Positions 5,188-6,521 of a stretch of 6,521 bases of DNA are shown here, in pieces. The stretch comes from Candidatus Bathyarchaeota archaeon (GTDB taxonomy: Archaea; Thermoproteota; Bathyarchaeia; Bathyarchaeales; DTEX01): positions 1 through 6,521 of the forward strand of contig PIYJ01000074.1 of NCBI GenBank assembly GCA_003601725.1, read 5' to 3'. Below the pieces are notes generated by a model. The model was given only the letters and a program-made list of their open reading frames with translations. It was not told the DNA's origin and made no database searches. Each line of letters starts with the position of its first letter. Within the stretch, counting starts at the first letter, position 1. A program made the translations under genes and the position numbers.

Positions 5188-6521
5188 ATGGCTAGAAAGA
5201 TCATAATAATAGGCGCACATGCAGCTGGAACGGATGCTGCTTCGGCTGCAAGAAAGACAGATAGATCCGCGGAGATCACGGTTATCACAAATCAGAAGGT
5301 CGCAGGATACTCTCCATGCGGGATTCCCTTCGTCCTCGGGAGGCACATATCCAGCTTTGAAGACCTAATCGTCTTTCCACCTTCCTACTATCAAATGATG
5401 AAGATAGACCTCAGACTGGAAACAACGGCAAAAAAGATCAACGTTGAAGATAAGACTGTGGAGATCGAGGATAAAAATGGGAAAAGCGAGATCCTTCAAT
5501 ACGACAGTTTAATCCTCGCAACGGGAGCCTACCCTTTCGTCCCGCCGATAAAGGGAAGGGAAAAGAAAGGCGTATTCCCCCTCAGAACACTTGAAGATGG
5601 AAAAAGAATCAATCAAGCTTTAGAAAAGGCAAAATCCGCAGTGGTCATAGGAGCCGGACTAATAGGCTTAGAAGCTGCTGTCTCATTTGTTGAACGCGGA
5701 TTAAAGACGACAGTCGTGGAGCTTCTCCCCCAAGTCTGCCCAGCAATGTTGGACAAAGATACGGCCAGATTAGTTCAAAAGCATCTTGAAGAGAAAGGGC
5801 TTAAAGTCGTAACAGGTAAGGGAGTCGATGAGATTCTTGGAGACGACCATGTAAGCGGGGTCTCAGTCGCCGGGGAGGAGATCCCAGCGGACCTCGTCAT
5901 CGTAGCAACAGGCGTAAGGCCTAACGTTCAACTCGCAAAAGAAGCAGGCATAGCGATCGGGGAGACCCGCGGGATAAAGACGAACATGAGGATGGAGACA
6001 AGCGTGAAAGATGTATATGCTGCTGGTGACTGCGCTGAATCCGTGAATCTCATCACTAAGAGACCGATGCTCAGTCAACTCGGCACTACGGCTGTGAGGC
6101 AAGGGAAAGTCGCTGGTATTAATGCTGCTGGCGGGTACTCAGTCTTTATGGGATGCCTCGGCTCATGCGTCACGAAGCTCTTCGACTTGGAGATAGGTGC
6201 AACTGGGCTGACGGGATTCGCGGCTAGCCGTGCTGGAATTGAAACTGTGGCTGGAACCATAACTTCGAAGACAAGGGCTGACTATTACCCCGGGGGTAAA
6301 CCAGTCAGAGTGAAGATCATAGTTGATAAGGATACTGAAAGAATAGTCGGCGGGCAGATAGTTGGAGGGGAAGAAGTAACCCAGCGGATAAACGCTCTAT
6401 CCTTCGCTATACAGAAGCAGATGACAGTGCGGGAGCTAGCTAAAGCCGACACATGCTATGCGCCGCCAGTGAACGAGACATGGGAGCCGATGGTTCTAGC
6501 CGCGGAAATCGCAATAAGAAG
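5188..6521 (+). CDS. FAD-dependent CoA-disulfide reductase / NADH oxidase family protein, 3' end outside window
   Basis: 444 codons are visible with no stop; family length suggests only a few to some tens of residues are missing. The protein is a two-dinucleotide-binding flavoprotein: FAD motif IIIGAHAAGTDAA (6-18), redox-active Cys in YSPCGIPF (C44), NAD(P)H motif VVIGAGLIGLEAA (152-164) with Glu at the next strand end (VVEL), ATGVRPN, the second FAD motif YAAGDCAE (277-284), then the dimerisation domain with ADYYPGG (364-370) and C-Y424-APPVNETWEP, whose Tyr matches the one near the active site in CoA-disulfide reductases. The single Cys in the SPCG setting is typical of enzymes using a Cys-S-S-CoA or sulfenate form, so likely reactions are NAD(P)H-dependent reduction of CoA disulfide, polysulfide or oxygen; sequence alone does not separate them. 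ATG 5188 is preceded by GAGG (5176-5179), and an in-frame TAA at 5170-5172 excludes an earlier start. Confidence 0.88.
   Translation, partial: MARKIIIIGAHAAGTDAASAARKTDRSAEITVITNQKVAGYSPCGIPFVLGRHISSFEDLIVFPPSYYQMMKIDLRLETTAKKINVEDKTVEIEDKNGKSEILQYDSLILATGAYPFVPPIKGREKKGVFPLRTLEDGKRINQALEKAKSAVVIGAGLIGLEAAVSFVERGLKTTVVELLPQVCPAMLDKDTARLVQKHLEEKGLKVVTGKGVDEILGDDHVSGVSVAGEEIPADLVIVATGVRPNVQLAKEAGIAIGETRGIKTNMRMETSVKDVYAAGDCAESVNLITKRPMLSQLGTTAVRQGKVAGINAAGGYSVFMGCLGSCVTKLFDLEIGATGLTGFAASRAGIETVAGTITSKTRADYYPGGKPVRVKIIVDKDTERIVGGQIVGGEEVTQRINALSFAIQKQMTVRELAKADTCYAPPVNETWEPMVLAAEIAIR

Noticed and set aside
5863..6260. Two minus-strand open frames inside the flavoprotein gene
   Set aside because: Both are antisense to conserved FAD and dimerisation motifs, typical shadows.
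1..6521. CRISPR arrays, insertion sequences, tRNA or rRNA genes, prophage or defence modules
   Set aside because: No spaced repeats, transposase motifs, terminal inverted repeats with target duplications, T-loop (GTTCRA) sequences or defence domains were found on either strand.

Overview
The window looks like a piece of an archaeal chromosome, all genes on the + strand. The evidence is a RimI/Ard1-type N-terminal acetyltransferase with the archaeal 'LPENY' signature, T-rich rather than hairpin-led gene ends, TATA-like boxes upstream of genes, GGTG/GGAG-type ribosome sites with GTG and TTG starts, and a compact mix of single genes. A Bathyarchaeia/Thermoproteota-like source would fit, but the lineage is an inference. 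No mobile element, CRISPR array, tRNA or rRNA is visible.

Layout: (1) 1-66, last codons of GMP synthase. (2) 194-709, a PrxQ/BCP peroxiredoxin whose peroxidatic loop is scrambled by what looks like a +1/-1 frameshift pair. (3) 832-1860, a cytoplasmic beta-propeller protein of glycoside-hydrolase type. (4) 1861-2182, a 322-base AT-rich intergenic region with a TATA-like box and a T6 tract. (5) 2183-3118, a short (no ACT domain) D-3-phosphoglycerate dehydrogenase or related D-2-hydroxyacid dehydrogenase. (6) 3176-4435, a LarA-fold (DUF2088) protein that lacks nearly all residues known for nickel-pincer lactate racemase catalysis. (7) 4523-5014, the N-acetyltransferase. (8) 5188-6521, a CoA-disulfide reductase/NADH oxidase-type flavoprotein that runs off the window near its own end.

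Working together: the serA-like and LarA-like genes are 57 bases apart and may act on related 2-hydroxyacids. The peroxiredoxin and the flavoprotein disulfide reductase are both redox-defence types but are not adjacent. The other genes look like independent housekeeping units, each with its own intergenic spacer of 87-322 bases.

The two observations most worth following are the hidden active site of the peroxiredoxin (sequence error or real inactivation) and the LarA-family protein without the cofactor-tethering lysine, which domain-based annotation would probably miscall as a lactate racemase. I see no clearly new multi-gene system here.
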